From: Cryptomeria japonica
Lineage: Eukaryota > Streptophyta > Pinopsida > Cupressales > Cupressaceae
NCBI RefSeq assembly: GCF_030272615.1
Contig: NC_081412.1
Location: forward strand, 546,476,202-546,540,201
Direction: 5' to 3'
Length of the DNA stretch: 64,000 bases
Position numbers and translations under genes: made by a program. Positions 47,249 through 58,409 of this stretch are shown piece by piece (positions within the stretch are counted from its first letter, which is position 1; each line of letters starts with the position of its first letter). The notes under the pieces are model-generated. The model searched no databases. It saw only the letters and a program-made list of their open reading frames with translations, and was not told where the DNA came from.

Positions 47249-49189
47249 GGATGAAAAATGCTTAAGTTATAATATTTCTATGTTGCAAAGTGTGGGCCAA
47301 AGGAAAAGTTTTAACTAGAAGCCTAGGTGGTGGACTTCATTTTGGGTGCCCATATACTTGAAGGAAATGAAATGAAATAAATCTCCAAATGTGAATGGAA
47401 TGAAATAACATGTGATTTGGGCAAATTTGGGGAGCATTTGCATTTGAATTTGACTAGGTAAAAGTTATAAATAAGTTACTTGGGCTCTCATTTTTATCAT
47501 CCATGAAAATTTGTATAACGAAGTGCTGCCGAAATGGTGCCAGATTTGTGCTTCGAAGTTGTGAGCTTCCTAGCCTATTGCAGTTTTGTGCTTGAGATAT
47601 AGCACCTAGCTGCGGAGAGACTATTTCTCACTTAGAGGAATAGATAGAGCTTATTGGGAATGGATATTTCAGTTGGTTTTCTTTTTTCTTGTGTGAGTTG
47701 TGTGTTTTCCTGGTTGCTAGTTGGCATCATGGCTGAAGCATATTTTCGCTCCTAGTTTCCTGTGCGGGCTTTTGTTGATTTTGGGTATTGGCTCTAAAGA
47801 TTTCTATGCTCCCAATGATGAGATTTGTAAGTTTATAGCCCCTAGTATTGAGTTTCCAAATTTTAATTGCAAATTGAACTTTTTAGCTTAGATGTTTTTG
47901 TTAGGGAGTGCATTGGGATGTGTGTTGAGTGTTTGGGGTTATATTCCTGCTATTTTCCTTTTGGTTCTTAGTCATTCTATGCTTATTATCAGTTTGTGTG
48001 TGTTGTTGGGTGATTTGAGTGGGGTTTGAAGGATTTAGGAGCATTTTGGTGTTGCTAGATTATGCATTTCCAGCATCCTGTCATAGATATCAGATTTTTG
48101 AAAGTTGGTCATTGGGTGTGTTTTTGAGAGTGTGAGTAGATTGGGTGGTTAGATGATGATTGGAGGTGTTGTTGTAGTTGTCAGCTCATAATCAACTCTT
48201 AGTTATCAAATTTCATATTTATTGTAATGTTGGTTAGTAGTACTAACAACAACATGTTGGCTTTCTATTGTCCCACTACATAAGTGGAAGAGGTTGGCTT
48301 AGCCTCCTATCTTAGATTAGTAATATTTCTTATATTCAGAAATATTTGTAATGAATTTGTAAAACTAGTTAGTAGTACTAACAACTATCTTTCATATTTC
48401 TTATTTGGTTCCCACTACATAAGTGGAAGAGGTTGGCTTGGTCGCCTATCTTGAGTTTGTAATACTGTTCTCCCACTCAACAAGCGACAGAGTTGATATT
48501 AATATCCATTCCTAGTCCTCCTGCTGCACAAGTGATTGCGTGATTGCATTCTTTAGTTCTTTGGCTTGTCCTTGACTATTTTACTGCCAGGTGATTGTAT
48601 TGTTTTCAATATCCTGTTGTATAAGCGGAAGGGGCTGGCATGTCGCCCGAAGATTGTAATCATTTTCAGTTATTGGCATCTAACGATCCCCTTGACACTG
48701 TATGCTCTCAACCTCCCAAATTGGGCTCTCAGTGATCAGAAAGTGGAGGGTTACTTTCAACAACATTTGGTTTTTATTTCCTAACCATAACAAGTGTTGT
48801 GTTGAATGTATTTGTGGAAAAAAATTGGTAAAAAATGTAGGGGGATATTACACAAATGGAAAGGGTGAAGTTCGTAATTCTACAAATAGACCAACATAAC
48901 CATTGGCAAAGTATTAGTGAACAAAAGATGTGACTACTCCATTGGTATCTTATAAAAGCATGCGACCACACATTTGTTCAAATAAATTATATCACATGCT
49001 CTATTTTTTGGGCTTTCCCTTCAACATTTGGATGGTAATATGGAGAGCATACACACATAAATAGAAAAATAAAGACTTTGGTAGCATTTCTGAACCCATT
49101 AATGATCCTTGATAAATTGATAATACTATTATTTGGATGAGAATATTTGTTCACACTTTTCAAACCTTGTCAAGATCTACGTGTAAGTT
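47249..49189. other. Non-coding stretch between chromovirus F and R2
   Basis: No recognisable gene. It contains a family of short repeated segments around 48230-48660 (listed separately) and is otherwise T/G-rich. It could be the remains of another retroelement, but no motif supports a class. Confidence 0.4.
48230..48660. repeat. Four degenerate copies of a ccactacataagtggaag motif
   Basis: Two long copies (about 48237-48330 and 48370-48465) share ttagtagtactaacaac, then cccactacataagtggaag, aggttggctt and cctatctt. Weaker copies follow near 48472 (cccactcaacaagcgacag) and 48605 (ttgtataagcggaaggggc). Spacing is about 130 bp between the long copies. Confidence 0.65.
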
Positions 49190-50228
49190 ATAAGAAACTC
49201 ATAATGCACGGAAAATATTCACTTAGATGCACACAACTTTTCTTTCTTGTGTGGCAATAAACTCTTTTAATTCTTATAGACTGTGTTTTACCTTGATTCA
49301 AGAGAGTCTATTACTTCTATAATGGAAAGCTTGACTATAATATCTTTTGAGGATTGAACAAGGTTAATGGTAAAGAATTATAAGATTTGACATGATATCA
49401 TGCCTTTTTCTTATTGAAATGCATGATTTTCATAATCTTTTTTCCATTGGTATCCTTCTCCCTTACTTAAATCTCCTTATCATTTTTTATGCATGAAAAA
49501 TTATATATTTACAAGTCTGAAGAATATCACTAATTCAAGGTAGATGAATGCATATAGGCAACATTATCTATCTTGCAAGCTAGTAGTTCAATATTTATTG
49601 TTAGTATAAATAGTGACTTTTTCAAACTAGTTAGTTTTTTGCATACCTAGAGATAATCCTATTCACATTACTTAAATCTCCACTTAAGGACTTTTAGAAT
49701 TTTGTGATCTCATTTCATATGATTGATTAATGTGTATCACTTAGTGAGACACCTATTGAATATACATTAACCACTTTCTCACACACTTATCAAATATGCT
49801 CACAAATGTCTTATCTTTTAAGTAATCAATTGTTGTTTACTTATCTGCTTCATTTGCAAATTCCAAGTGTCCATTTAATTGGCAAACTCTACTTACTACC
49901 CAACCAAGTCCTACTAATCTGTGCATAGGCTCATGGCTCATTCAAATAACCAACAGGTACGACCTACAGCAACAAATTGTTATTAATTGCAAGATTCTAT
50001 GGCATAGACAGGCGGCATTATTATCGGCACTAATCAACATTTTCCTTGCAGGAATTCGATCCTTGGGGAGCGCTTCATCTTTGCCTGACAGAGAATTCCG
50101 GAGGGCATTTTATCCCTTACTTGTAGCAATCTCACGCAGCATTTTGCTGTCCTCTACATTGAAGGAAATGCGCCATTATTGCGCAATTTTTGTGCCACCC
50201 ACAACGCCCTAAATACATGGTCTTTGCT
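49190..50228. repeat. Direct repeat R2, partner of R1
   Basis: Aligns with 41553-42542. From 49599 to about 49880 it also resembles the LTR at 52371 (tgttagtataaatagtgac against tgttggtgtaaatattgac, and shared tagtgagacacctattga), so R2 seems to contain an LTR fragment of the copia G family. Its right third is the better-preserved copy of the gene-like fragment. Confidence 0.85.
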
Positions 50229-50387
50229 CTTGAAGCAGTCAATGTTCTTGCTCCTCCAAAAGAGGAACCTAATATCTCAAGCTGTAGAGACGTGTGGATA
50301 GAGGAATGTGTACGAGAAAGGTGTTTTTATTGGATTCTACCTGATCAATTGCACTCCTTAATGCCTTCCATTTTCCCTTCCATGTAG
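49890..50387 (+). pseudogene. Gene-like fragment, copy 2
   Basis: One frame is open from about 49890 to 50209 with LCIGSWLIQITNRYDLQQQI, WHRQAALLSALINIFLAGI and FRRAFYPLLVAISRSILLSS. After a shift near 50190 another frame gives PKYMVFALEAVNVLAPPKEE and CRDVWIEECVRERCFY up to a TAG at 50385. It looks like a helical, soluble protein and has none of the gag or pol motifs. I do not recognise the family. It may be an exon fragment of a host gene carried by a retroelement or a segmental duplication. Confidence 0.45.
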
Positions 50388-51069
50388 GCTATGATCCGGT
50401 CTCCTATCTCTCATTGGGGGGTCAAAACGCTACATATGCCCCTCACTTTCTTGATTGTATTGGTAGGTCAAATATCATTTTAGGTGCACATTATTGTAAC
50501 TCTTAACTTTTTTCTTCTAACATTTAGCATTTAATGCTCACCACTACCAATTGGCATTAATTGTCCAAGTCATTTAAGGTTCTTGTAAGGGGGTTAGTTT
50601 TCGTTTTTGCCATAACTTGTAAAGGGGGTGGTATTTTTTCAAGTGGCAATGGTCATTGGAAAATATTTTGTTTGTTGATTTTAACAAGTGGTTGGAAGCT
50701 TAGTTTTGATTTCATATTAGACAATGTTTTTAGAATTTAGTGCAAATGAATTTAAAAATAGATCATTTTATAAGAATTTCGTTGTTTAATAACTTTTGAT
50801 CGGTAGTTCAAAATTGAGTGTCATTTTCTTTAAAAGTTAATATTTTGGCATTCCCTATGCACTGGGCTTGTCCAAATTGTAAAACACACCAAGTTGTAAA
50901 GTGTCAAAAATTGGGGATGTTACCAAATATTGCATCAAGAGAGTAGGAGGGGGGGCGAAGGGACGGGGTGTCTTCAATTGTGTCATTGTGCACTTTTGTG
51001 AATTGTGTCTTTGAACAATTTCTTTCACATTTCCCTTTCAACATTTATTATTCATCATGTTTTGCAACC
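50388..51069. other. Non-coding stretch upstream of copia G gag
   Basis: AT-rich, with a short G-rich run (50945-50970, gtaggagggggggcgaaggg). No gene, PBS or clear LTR end is visible. Confidence 0.4.
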
Positions 51070-51140
51070 AAATCTAATAAGCATGGAGTTTAGCAAAACC
51101 ATTAAAGCCTTTAAAACACTTCAACTACAGTGAATGAAAG

Positions 51141-52132
51141 TTGGTCATTTCTCTTATGTTAAAGAATCAAGGGTTATATAGGGAAACTATGGGTACCAAA
51201 ATAGAACCAAATGCAGCAAAAGATAAGAAAAAGTGGTTTAATAAATGTGATCAAGCCTTTAGATTACTATGTCTAAATCTATCTCTAGAACTTCTATTCC
51301 ATGTAGAGGCCTTGAAAACACTCAACAAAGTTTGGCTAGCCCTTGAACAACTCTTTGAGAAGGATGATGAATTAAGGAGTCACGAGCTAGAAAATGTACT
51401 CTTAAGTTTAAGTCAAAGACTTTGACACTTTGGAGGACTATATCACAAAATTCAAATCACTATGCTTGCAACTCAAACAATGTGGCATAGAAAAGAAAGA
51501 AGATCAACTCATCATTTCTATTCTTTTAGTAATAAATTCTAAATATAATTTTTTTTATCCACCTTTTATTCCACTAAGAGAGCTCTTCGATCCACATGGA
51601 AAATTATTTCATTGTATAATTTTATTGCATACTTAATTAGGGAGCAAGAGAAGTTAATATAAATGAGCACCTTGAAGACCACTAAAACTCAAGCCTTCAT
51701 AGTAGGAAAAGGTAAACGCTTAATGCTTCAAACAAAGGGGAGAAACAAAAATATCAATGGATAAGGAAAGTAGGGAAGACAATAATTCTACCAATCAAAT
51801 TGACACTTTTTCAAATCTACAGAAAACCAAGACAAAAACAAGTGAAGTGTATTTTTTACAAGATATCAAGACATAATGAGAACAAATGCATGTAGAAAAG
51901 GATTCATCACCTAATGCATTTTCTTGAGAAACATGGGATTTCTAAATCCAATATAAAGTCTTCATCAAGCTCAAAATCTTCTAAGATAATGGATAAATCT
52001 AAGAGTCATGGACTCATAGAATTCACTATGGATTGTTCATCTCCACCATCAATTGTTGCATCAAAATTTAGAGACACTTCATCAAGAGCATCCAAAGGCT
52101 CTTTCTATAATGAAAAAACATGGAGCATTTGA
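51141..52132 (+). pseudogene. gag of copia G
   Basis: Reads IEPNAAKDKKKWFNKCDQAF, NLSLELLFHVEALKTLNKVW and LEQLFEKDDELRSHELENVL, the pattern of the copia UBN2-type gag. After a shift near 51425 it continues DYITKFKSLCLQLKQCGIEK. A later piece has a Lys/Ser-rich MHFLEKHGISKSNIKSSSSS segment. Several stops and shifts break it; no intact zinc knuckle remains. Confidence 0.75.
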
Positions 52133-52360
52133 GCATCCTCTCATGATGGGGCTACAAAGTCTCTCTTTTCTCTCTCTTATGGAGGGAAAATTTCTTACAT
52201 ATTTAATATCATCTCTCTTTTACAGGGTAGTTTTTCATACATAGTTTCTCTACCTTTTCTCCACTCTATGAGATACTTTAATTGTATATGAGTACCTAAT
52301 ATGGCTAGTATCTAAGAACCACCATGATCATCATTGTATACATTACTCCCTAAGTTGCAC

Positions 52361-52370
52361 TTAAGGGGGG
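52361..52370 (+). other. Polypurine tract of copia G
   Basis: TTAAGGGGGG lies directly before the LTR start TGTTGG. Confidence 0.75.
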
Positions 52371-52740
52371 TGTTGGTGTAAATATTGACTTTATCAAATT
52401 AGCTAGCTATTAATAGCATACCTAAAGATAGTTATGTTCACATTACTTAAGTCTCAACTTAGGAATTTTAGCCTTTTGTCTCACCTTATGTGGTTGAGAC
52501 ATGTGTATTCACTTAGTGAGACACCTATTACATATTCATTAGCCAATTTCTATCACACTTGTCAAGTGTTCTTCCAAGTGTCCCATATTGGGAGGGATAG
52601 TTAGTATTTGTTTACCACTTCTCCATCTCATCTAGATTGCCTATATATGTAAGCCTACATTATACATTTTATGCACACTACTATTCAATCAATTGAACCA
52701 TTTATTTTTCACTTATTTTCATACTCTCTTGTTTCTAACT
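52371..52740 (+). repeat. 3' LTR of copia G
   Basis: Starts TGTTGGTGTAAATATTGACT after the polypurine tract. A TATA box (ctatatatgt) lies near 52641. The end near gtttctaac is my estimate because no second complete copy is present. Confidence 0.6.
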
Positions 52741-53186
52741 ATTGTAGAGCATACAATTACTTGACTCTTGTAGCTCAACAAAGTGCCATCACTTGACCAA
52801 TTGATCTCAACTCTATAATTTATAACTTAGATGAATGTGGTAGTTTTTGTCTATTTCTCTCAAGTATTTGAAGCTAATCCAAAGAAAATTTTCCTATTTC
52901 TACAAGTGCAACTCATAATGTCTATAAATACGAGTTGATGGTGACATGACTTGTGATGATTCATACCAGTCTCCCTCATGTTTACATGTTATTAGAAGTA
53001 AATAAGATTGATATTCTAGAAATGCAACATTTTAAGATGTACTATACATTGTTGATTTGATTTGAGCTTGTCATTACTATGCATACTTAGGTATCTATTG
53101 ATTAAGGTTGTTCTAGTGTATTATTAGGACTACTTAGGATTAATTAGATTTTATATGTCCACACATGCTACATGTTTATAAAAGAC

Positions 53187-53232
<46 letters not shown>

Positions 53233-54393
53233 TCTTCATATTTATTTAGATGTTTTAGGAAATGTGTATGATGTATTAGTTCCTACTTTTATATTTTCTT
53301 ACATGGTTTTACATTGAATACTTACTCCTCATAAGACTTGTTAAATCACCTAAACAAAGTACATTTGAGCATTCTTTTTCATATATAATATATATCCATG
53401 TTAATTATGTAAAAATTATTACATTATGCTTTATCATAATTTTTTTGACTCTATACATATGGAGGTTTTTAGATATCATAGAGAAAGGCTTTTGGTGTTC
53501 AAGTTAATATCAAGTTCTTATATGTGAGTTTTGTGAATACTCGACTTAGTTACCTTTGTGCTGAAGGAATTGATCTACTTTAGTTTGTTATTCCACCACC
53601 ACTTTGCAATTATTATAATACACCTCTTTGAATAATTGTAGTGTTAGTTTCTACTCTATCTAATTACATTATTCACTTTCATAAATCATGATGAATCATA
53701 AGAGAACTAAAATATAATATATGTGGAAAGAATCATGTTTCTCTTGTTTACAAGTTAAACATGTGTATTACTCATTTCTGAAAATTCACATTAAGAAGTA
53801 CATAAATACATATTTCTATCATTTTCTTACATGATATATTTAACATTCATATACCTAATATAAGGTTTTTTTTGGCTTTATTCATGGCTACCATAGGGTG
53901 TGGTTAATCAAGACCTATGTCATAATTGTATTTTCCTCTTTAACTATCATTTTTAAAGGTTTTACCAAAACATTGTTCTAAATTTAGAAAAAAATTGAAA
54001 AGGGGAAGTGGCATCCTCTCTTATTAATTGGTCCACAATTGTGCACTCTATAGAGACAAATATTACCTTTGTACCTATGTTACCTTCTTCTTGCATCAAT
54101 ATTGTTTAGCTTCACTAGAAGAGGAACTACAAATTTGCAAGCAACACACTCCCCTACATAAGGGATGTTCATTAAGGCATTAAGAATAAGATCTACAAAG
54201 CCTACATTAAATCAACTTGGATTAAAAAAACCAACAAAACTATTGTAAACAAAAAGTGCATCTTATTTAATGCATTATATGAATATAAAAGATGGATGCA
54301 ATCATCCTCCCATGTATATTGCTTTCTTTTGGATTGAGATATCTTTTTCATTAATTGCAAGCATTCTTTCATCAAAATAGTATGATGATAGAG
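52741..54393. other. AT-rich non-coding stretch
   Basis: No gene seen. It includes a TA dinucleotide run (53190-53229). Short ORFs here have no recognisable motifs. Confidence 0.5.
53190..53229. repeat. TA microsatellite
   Basis: About twenty uninterrupted TA units. Confidence 0.95.
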
Positions 54394-55424
54394 CACTTTA
54401 TCCTCAGAAATCGTATTTGTAGACTTTGTAAAAATGAATCAAAATTAAAAGATAGTTTGTGTTTAGATTTGTAGTGCATTATGAGATTTTTTGACAATTT
54501 TTACTACCTCTTCAGAGAAAATCACATCTCTCTAAAATATCACGTTCATCAAAAGATAAAAAATGTGTAACTTTAATAATCTTTAAACAAATGACCCAAC
54601 ACCAAATCTATATTCATAAAAGTGATCAACATATTTTATCTTAGTATTTACTTTAAAATTCTTTCTCCAAAATAGAGCACTTTATACTTAGAAAGAAAAT
54701 TTTGAGACTTTGTAACAATTAATCAAAACATATTTAGATTTCTAGTGCATTGTGAGATTTAGGATAGGTTTCACTACCTCTTCAAAGAAAATCACAACTC
54801 TCTAAGAGATCTCATTCATTCATTAAAAGATTAAAAATATAAAACTTAATCCTTGAAAAGATGACCCAACACCAAACTTATATTCATAATAGTCATCAAC
54901 ATATTTTATCTTAGTATTCACTTTAAAACTCTGTCTTCAAAATAAAGCACTTTATCTTTAGAAAACATATGTGTAGTCTTCGTAACAATTAATCAAATCA
55001 AGAAAATTAGTGTGAATTTGGATTTCTAGTGCATTATGATATTTGTGAAAGCTTTACCTACTATTCCAAAAAGAATCACTACTCTCTAAGAAATCTCATA
55101 AAAAACGTGCAACTTTAATCTTTAAAAAGATGACCCAACACCAAATCTACATTCTTAAAAGTCATCAATATGTTTTATCTGAGTATTCACTTTAAATTTT
55201 TATTTTTTTCAAGTTAGAACACTTTATCCTTAAAAACATATTTATAGAATTTGTAACAATTAATCAAAATAAAAAAATTAATTTGTATATAGATTTCTAA
55301 CACATAATAAAATTTGTGACAATTTATGACAAATTTTTATAATCCTTCTTAAAATGATGACCCAACACCAAATCTATATTCATAAAAGATATCAGCATAT
55401 ATCTTAGTATTCAAATTTACATCA
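54394..55424. repeat. Tandem array of a roughly 270-bp unit, four copies
   Basis: Units begin at cactttat-c/a-t-t-tag words at 54394, 54678, 54948 and 55220. Each contains ctagtgcattatgag, actctctaag, and a well-kept gatgacccaacaccaaa followed by tattcataa and tcttagtatt. The last copy is shorter (about 205 bp). The copies have drifted considerably, so the array is old. Confidence 0.85.
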
Positions 55425-55484
55425 GTACAAGCTGTGATTGCTGTGGATATACAGCAATTCAATCTCTGCCCATATCACTCAAAT

Positions 55485-55814
55485 TCAGTTCAAAAACTTG
55501 AACTTTGCAGGAAACTCTGTGACTTGGGCATCAATGAAGAAACTTGGATCTGCTGGATGCAGCCAACCCTTTTCAACACAAGTCCCCATTCTTCCTTTTA
55601 CGGCTTCCAAAGTTCCACTGCAATCCTCATTTTCTGGTTTGCATTCCTCCAATTCCCCACCCTCTAAGAGGGGTGATAACAGAGGAATTGGAATTCTCCT
55701 GACGAACAAATCTGGAGGTGGGGGAATCACTTTCAAAGGCGGAGGTGCACGCTTTTTCAATCGATTTCTTTTCCCTTCATGTTTATCTGCGTCTGGTAGA
55801 GTTCTCGAATCCAT
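55485..55814 (-). CDS. Small basic, proline-rich protein or first exon, unrecognised
   Basis: An ORF of 109 codons starts at an ATG with a good plant context (ACCATGG) at 55814-55812 and ends at 55485. The product opens MDSRTLPDADKHEGKRNRLK, followed by KRAPPPLKVIPPPPDLFVRR, IPIPLLSPLLEGG and a Cys-containing acid stretch. The region is more GC-rich than its neighbours and lies outside any retroelement. A plus-strand ORF overlaps it (55438-55869), but its composition is less protein-like. It could be a complete short protein or the first exon of a spliced gene. Function unknown; a basic proline-rich N-terminus suggests a nuclear or scaffold role only loosely. Confidence 0.4.
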   Translation of the reverse strand: MDSRTLPDADKHEGKRNRLKKRAPPPLKVIPPPPDLFVRRIPIPLLSPLLEGGELEECKPENEDCSGTLEAVKGRMGTCVEKGWLHPADPSFFIDAQVTEFPAKFKFLN

Positions 55815-55930
55815 GGTCACTGATCACTCGACAGGAACAAAGAATTTATCTTATCCTTTGGCTGTTTGAATTTGAGCTTGTGCATACAACAGATTGGATA
55901 CAAATACCCACATTCGGCAAACCAAAGAGT

Positions 55931-56149
55931 TTAGCAAATCTGTTTATAACTCTGACCAATGCCGCGGGTAGCATTAGAAGATCAGATTCGATGTTTTGAT
56001 AGGTTAGCAAATCTGTTTATAACTCTGACCAATGCCGCGGGTAGCATTAGAAGATTAGATTCGATGTTTTGATAGGTTAGCAAATCTGTTTATAACTCTG
56101 ACCAATGCCGCGGGTAGCATTAGAAGATCAGATTCGATGTTTTGATAGG
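55931..56149. repeat. 73-bp tandem repeat, three nearly identical copies
   Basis: Copies start at 55931, 56004 and 56077 with ttagcaaatctgtttataac and end gttttgatagg. I see one difference among them (gattagat against gatcagat). A partial fourth end (tcagattcgatgttttga) follows at 56150. They lie just upstream of the small ORF on its strand. Confidence 0.93.
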
Positions 56150-56599
56150 ATCAGATTCGATGTTTTGACAGAATCGGATTTGTTGTTTTAGTACCGTGCC
56201 GGCTTGATTTATGAGTCTCTTTACTTTGCTGTGGACTTGTAATATGAAGTCTTGGGTCAAGCCAAACAAGTTAGGGCTACAGATAGAGCCCGTTGGTTTT
56301 GTTGTCACCGACTTCTGCGTAAAAGTTCACTTCTCCACATGAGAACCGCCCCAAAAACGATGGCAATGACATTATGTAAAGTTCACGTGCTTGGAATTTT
56401 GTATCTCGACCGACTTGAACTTTTCGATTTTAATGCAGCCGTCCGCTCACAAGGATCTGGTCTTTGAGGATAAGTATTAATGGTAACGTTGAAATTCAAC
56501 GTACCCCATGTGCGTATGCAGCCTCTGTATGGGTCCCACTCTGTTTTGAAGACTCCCAATGTATCTGGTATAATCAGTTTGTTTTTGTTTTTTTATGCT
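56150..56599. other. Non-coding flank left of gypsy H
   Basis: Moderate GC. Parts resemble 62905-63035 (gacattatgtaaagtt, tctcgacc-aacttgaac, gtttttgttttttatgct). This similarity supplies an empty-site copy for the gypsy H insertion. Confidence 0.6.
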
Positions 56600-57883
56600 T
56601 GATCTGTAATGAAGGCTAAATAAAATTGTGCTTAATTTAAATTACAGATTTATCTCAATCGCAAACAGAATTGCGTGGTAATGTTTTTTAACAATTGAAA
56701 TTACAAAAGCTAAGTTCACTTTAATCTTTTGCAAAACTTAATAACGATAATTAATAACTTAAAGAAGAAATCAAAATTGAAACAAATAAAATAAATTAGA
56801 AGACAAAAGAGAAGAAGGATCAAACGCAGATTGATAACGGAGTTCATCCAATTAGGACTACGTCTCCGGGTCCGCTTCTTAATGTTGGACCGCTTTATTA
56901 AGATTGCCAAGCACTTGAAAATGCCTTCTTACAATTCTCAAGCTTCAAACCCTGCATAAGAATTTCTCACAATCTCTCTCCTTTACAATTTTTGGTGTAA
57001 TAATCAACACCTTGTATTTCTTCTCCAAGAATTCTCCACTTTCAAAAGTATGAAAATTCTCCCAAGTTATCACCACTTCAATGAATTTTCCATCCTACAC
57101 TACCCCCTTTTATACAAGAAAATTGCTCAAATTGGTATAAAACCAATTGATTTTGCAAAATCACCTTATCTCTCCATTTTTACATATAAAATCTTGGAAA
57201 ACCTCCTCTTAACAAATACAATAAATCTCGTTTAACATTAACCTCCCAATTTGTTTTAAAACAATATGTTATTTAGCCCTTTATGGAGGTTATCTGTGCT
57301 TTTACATTTGAGAATTTATTTTTATACTAAATAAGGTTTTTTAATCTCCTTATTAATAGGTGAAGGAGATTTTAAAATCTTTTGAAATCTTTCAAAAGCC
57401 ATTTAAATAGCCTCTAATATTCTCCTAATAAAATGGGCATATAAAACTTTATGTTTAGGAGAATTAAATCTTATTTAAAGATTTATGTAAACGGAGGGAT
57501 TTTCCTTTTATCATAAAGAATAGTAAGGCAAGAGGATTTTAAGGCATGGTTTAAGGGATTAAATCCCACCAAATCCTCCTTAATTTATTTATTTTAAACC
57601 ATATATTTTTTTCTTTTAATATTTATGGTTTAATCCATATTTATGTCAACTCACTACTCTTGCCATGTCGTATGCCACATGTCCTGCCAAGTGTCACATT
57701 TTGGTGATGCCACATCATCATTTTGACCAAAACTTTGACTGGTCATAACTTCTACATACGAACTCCTCTTGAGCCCATTCAAGTTGTGTTAGAACCGTGT
57801 CAATGAGCCCTACACAATGATGGCATTTTCGTGAGATTTTGAGATTGTGAATTTTTTAGGTTTTTTTAGATCCACCTGGATCA
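56600..57883 (-). repeat. 3' LTR of gypsy H (1,284 bp)
   Basis: Matches 60180-61453 nearly throughout. On the minus strand a TATA box (TATAAAAG, 57114-57107) is visible. Confidence 0.95.
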
Positions 57884-57896
57884 TTCCTCCCCATTG
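57884..57896 (-). other. Polypurine tract of gypsy H
   Basis: The minus strand reads CAATGGGGAGGAA directly before the LTR start TGATCCAGG. Confidence 0.85.
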
Positions 57897-57926
57897 AGAA
57901 GCTTTTGGACCTCCAAAAGGTCTATT

Positions 57927-58409
57927 TTATGTACAATTTGAGCTAGGGAAATGTCGTTCCACTTGCCCAATATCATCTGTCCTTCCTGCTGAAAACTTGA
58001 ACATCTGACCCATCACAAACACAAAGAAATATGAGATAGCTTTGCTAATACAATCAACTACATGTTCATTGATATTCATTGTCACATTCATCATCCATAT
58101 AGACATAACTAGGAGAATAAAAAGTACCAATACTGAATACACTAATGTGAAGGAAATAGTATCAACATTCTGAATCTCCTGAACAAGAGCATTATTAGAA
58201 GATGAAACATTCAAACCCTCGGTTGCCACCTCTAGCTGAAGGCATGACTCTTCTTGCAACTGATCCTTATACTGTGTTGTTTGTGACACCATGTCATGTT
58301 TCAAATTTTCATGCTTGGTATCACTAGCTGTTACAAACATAAGGGTTAAAGCATTGCTTGCATTTACAATCATTTTCAAATGTTTTTTTTTTTTCAAGAG
58401 ACTTGTCAC
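57927..58409 (-). CDS. ORF with hydrophobic segments between protease and 3' LTR of gypsy H
   Basis: A 160-codon ORF overlaps the end of the protease ORF in another frame. It shows an acidic, Gln-rich middle and two hydrophobic segments (SFTLVYSVLVLFILLVMSIW and ISYFFVFVMGQMF), then DDIGQVERHFPSSNC. A small membrane protein in this place would be unusual for a plant gypsy element. Part may be the remnant of a longer ORF deleted together with pol. I see no envelope-type signal peptide or cleavage site. It may simply be untranslated sequence. Confidence 0.3.
   Translation of the reverse strand: MTSLLKKKKHLKMIVNASNALTLMFVTASDTKHENLKHDMVSQTTQYKDQLQEESCLQLEVATEGLNVSSSNNALVQEIQNVDTISFTLVYSVLVLFILLVMSIWMMNVTMNINEHVVDCISKAISYFFVFVMGQMFKFSAGRTDDIGQVERHFPSSNCT

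Larger units (their letters stand above)
51070..52740 (+). mobile_element. Ty1/copia remnant G, gag-only with PPT and 3' LTR
   Basis: A gag region (51141-52132) is followed within 240 bp by a polypurine tract (52361-52370) and an LTR starting TGTTGGTGTAAAT. There is no protease, integrase or RT between them. The 5' LTR is not seen next to gag, although an LTR-like fragment lies in R2 (49599-49880). The right end is uncertain. Confidence 0.6.

Noticed and set aside
41553-50228. R1 and R2 as the LTR pair of one element
   Set aside because: They lack TG/CA ends, PBS and PPT, and the truncated chromovirus between them has its own 3' sequence.
57927-58409. Envelope gene of a plant retrovirus-like element
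   Set aside because: Two hydrophobic stretches alone are not enough; no signal peptide, cleavage site or other envelope feature is seen.
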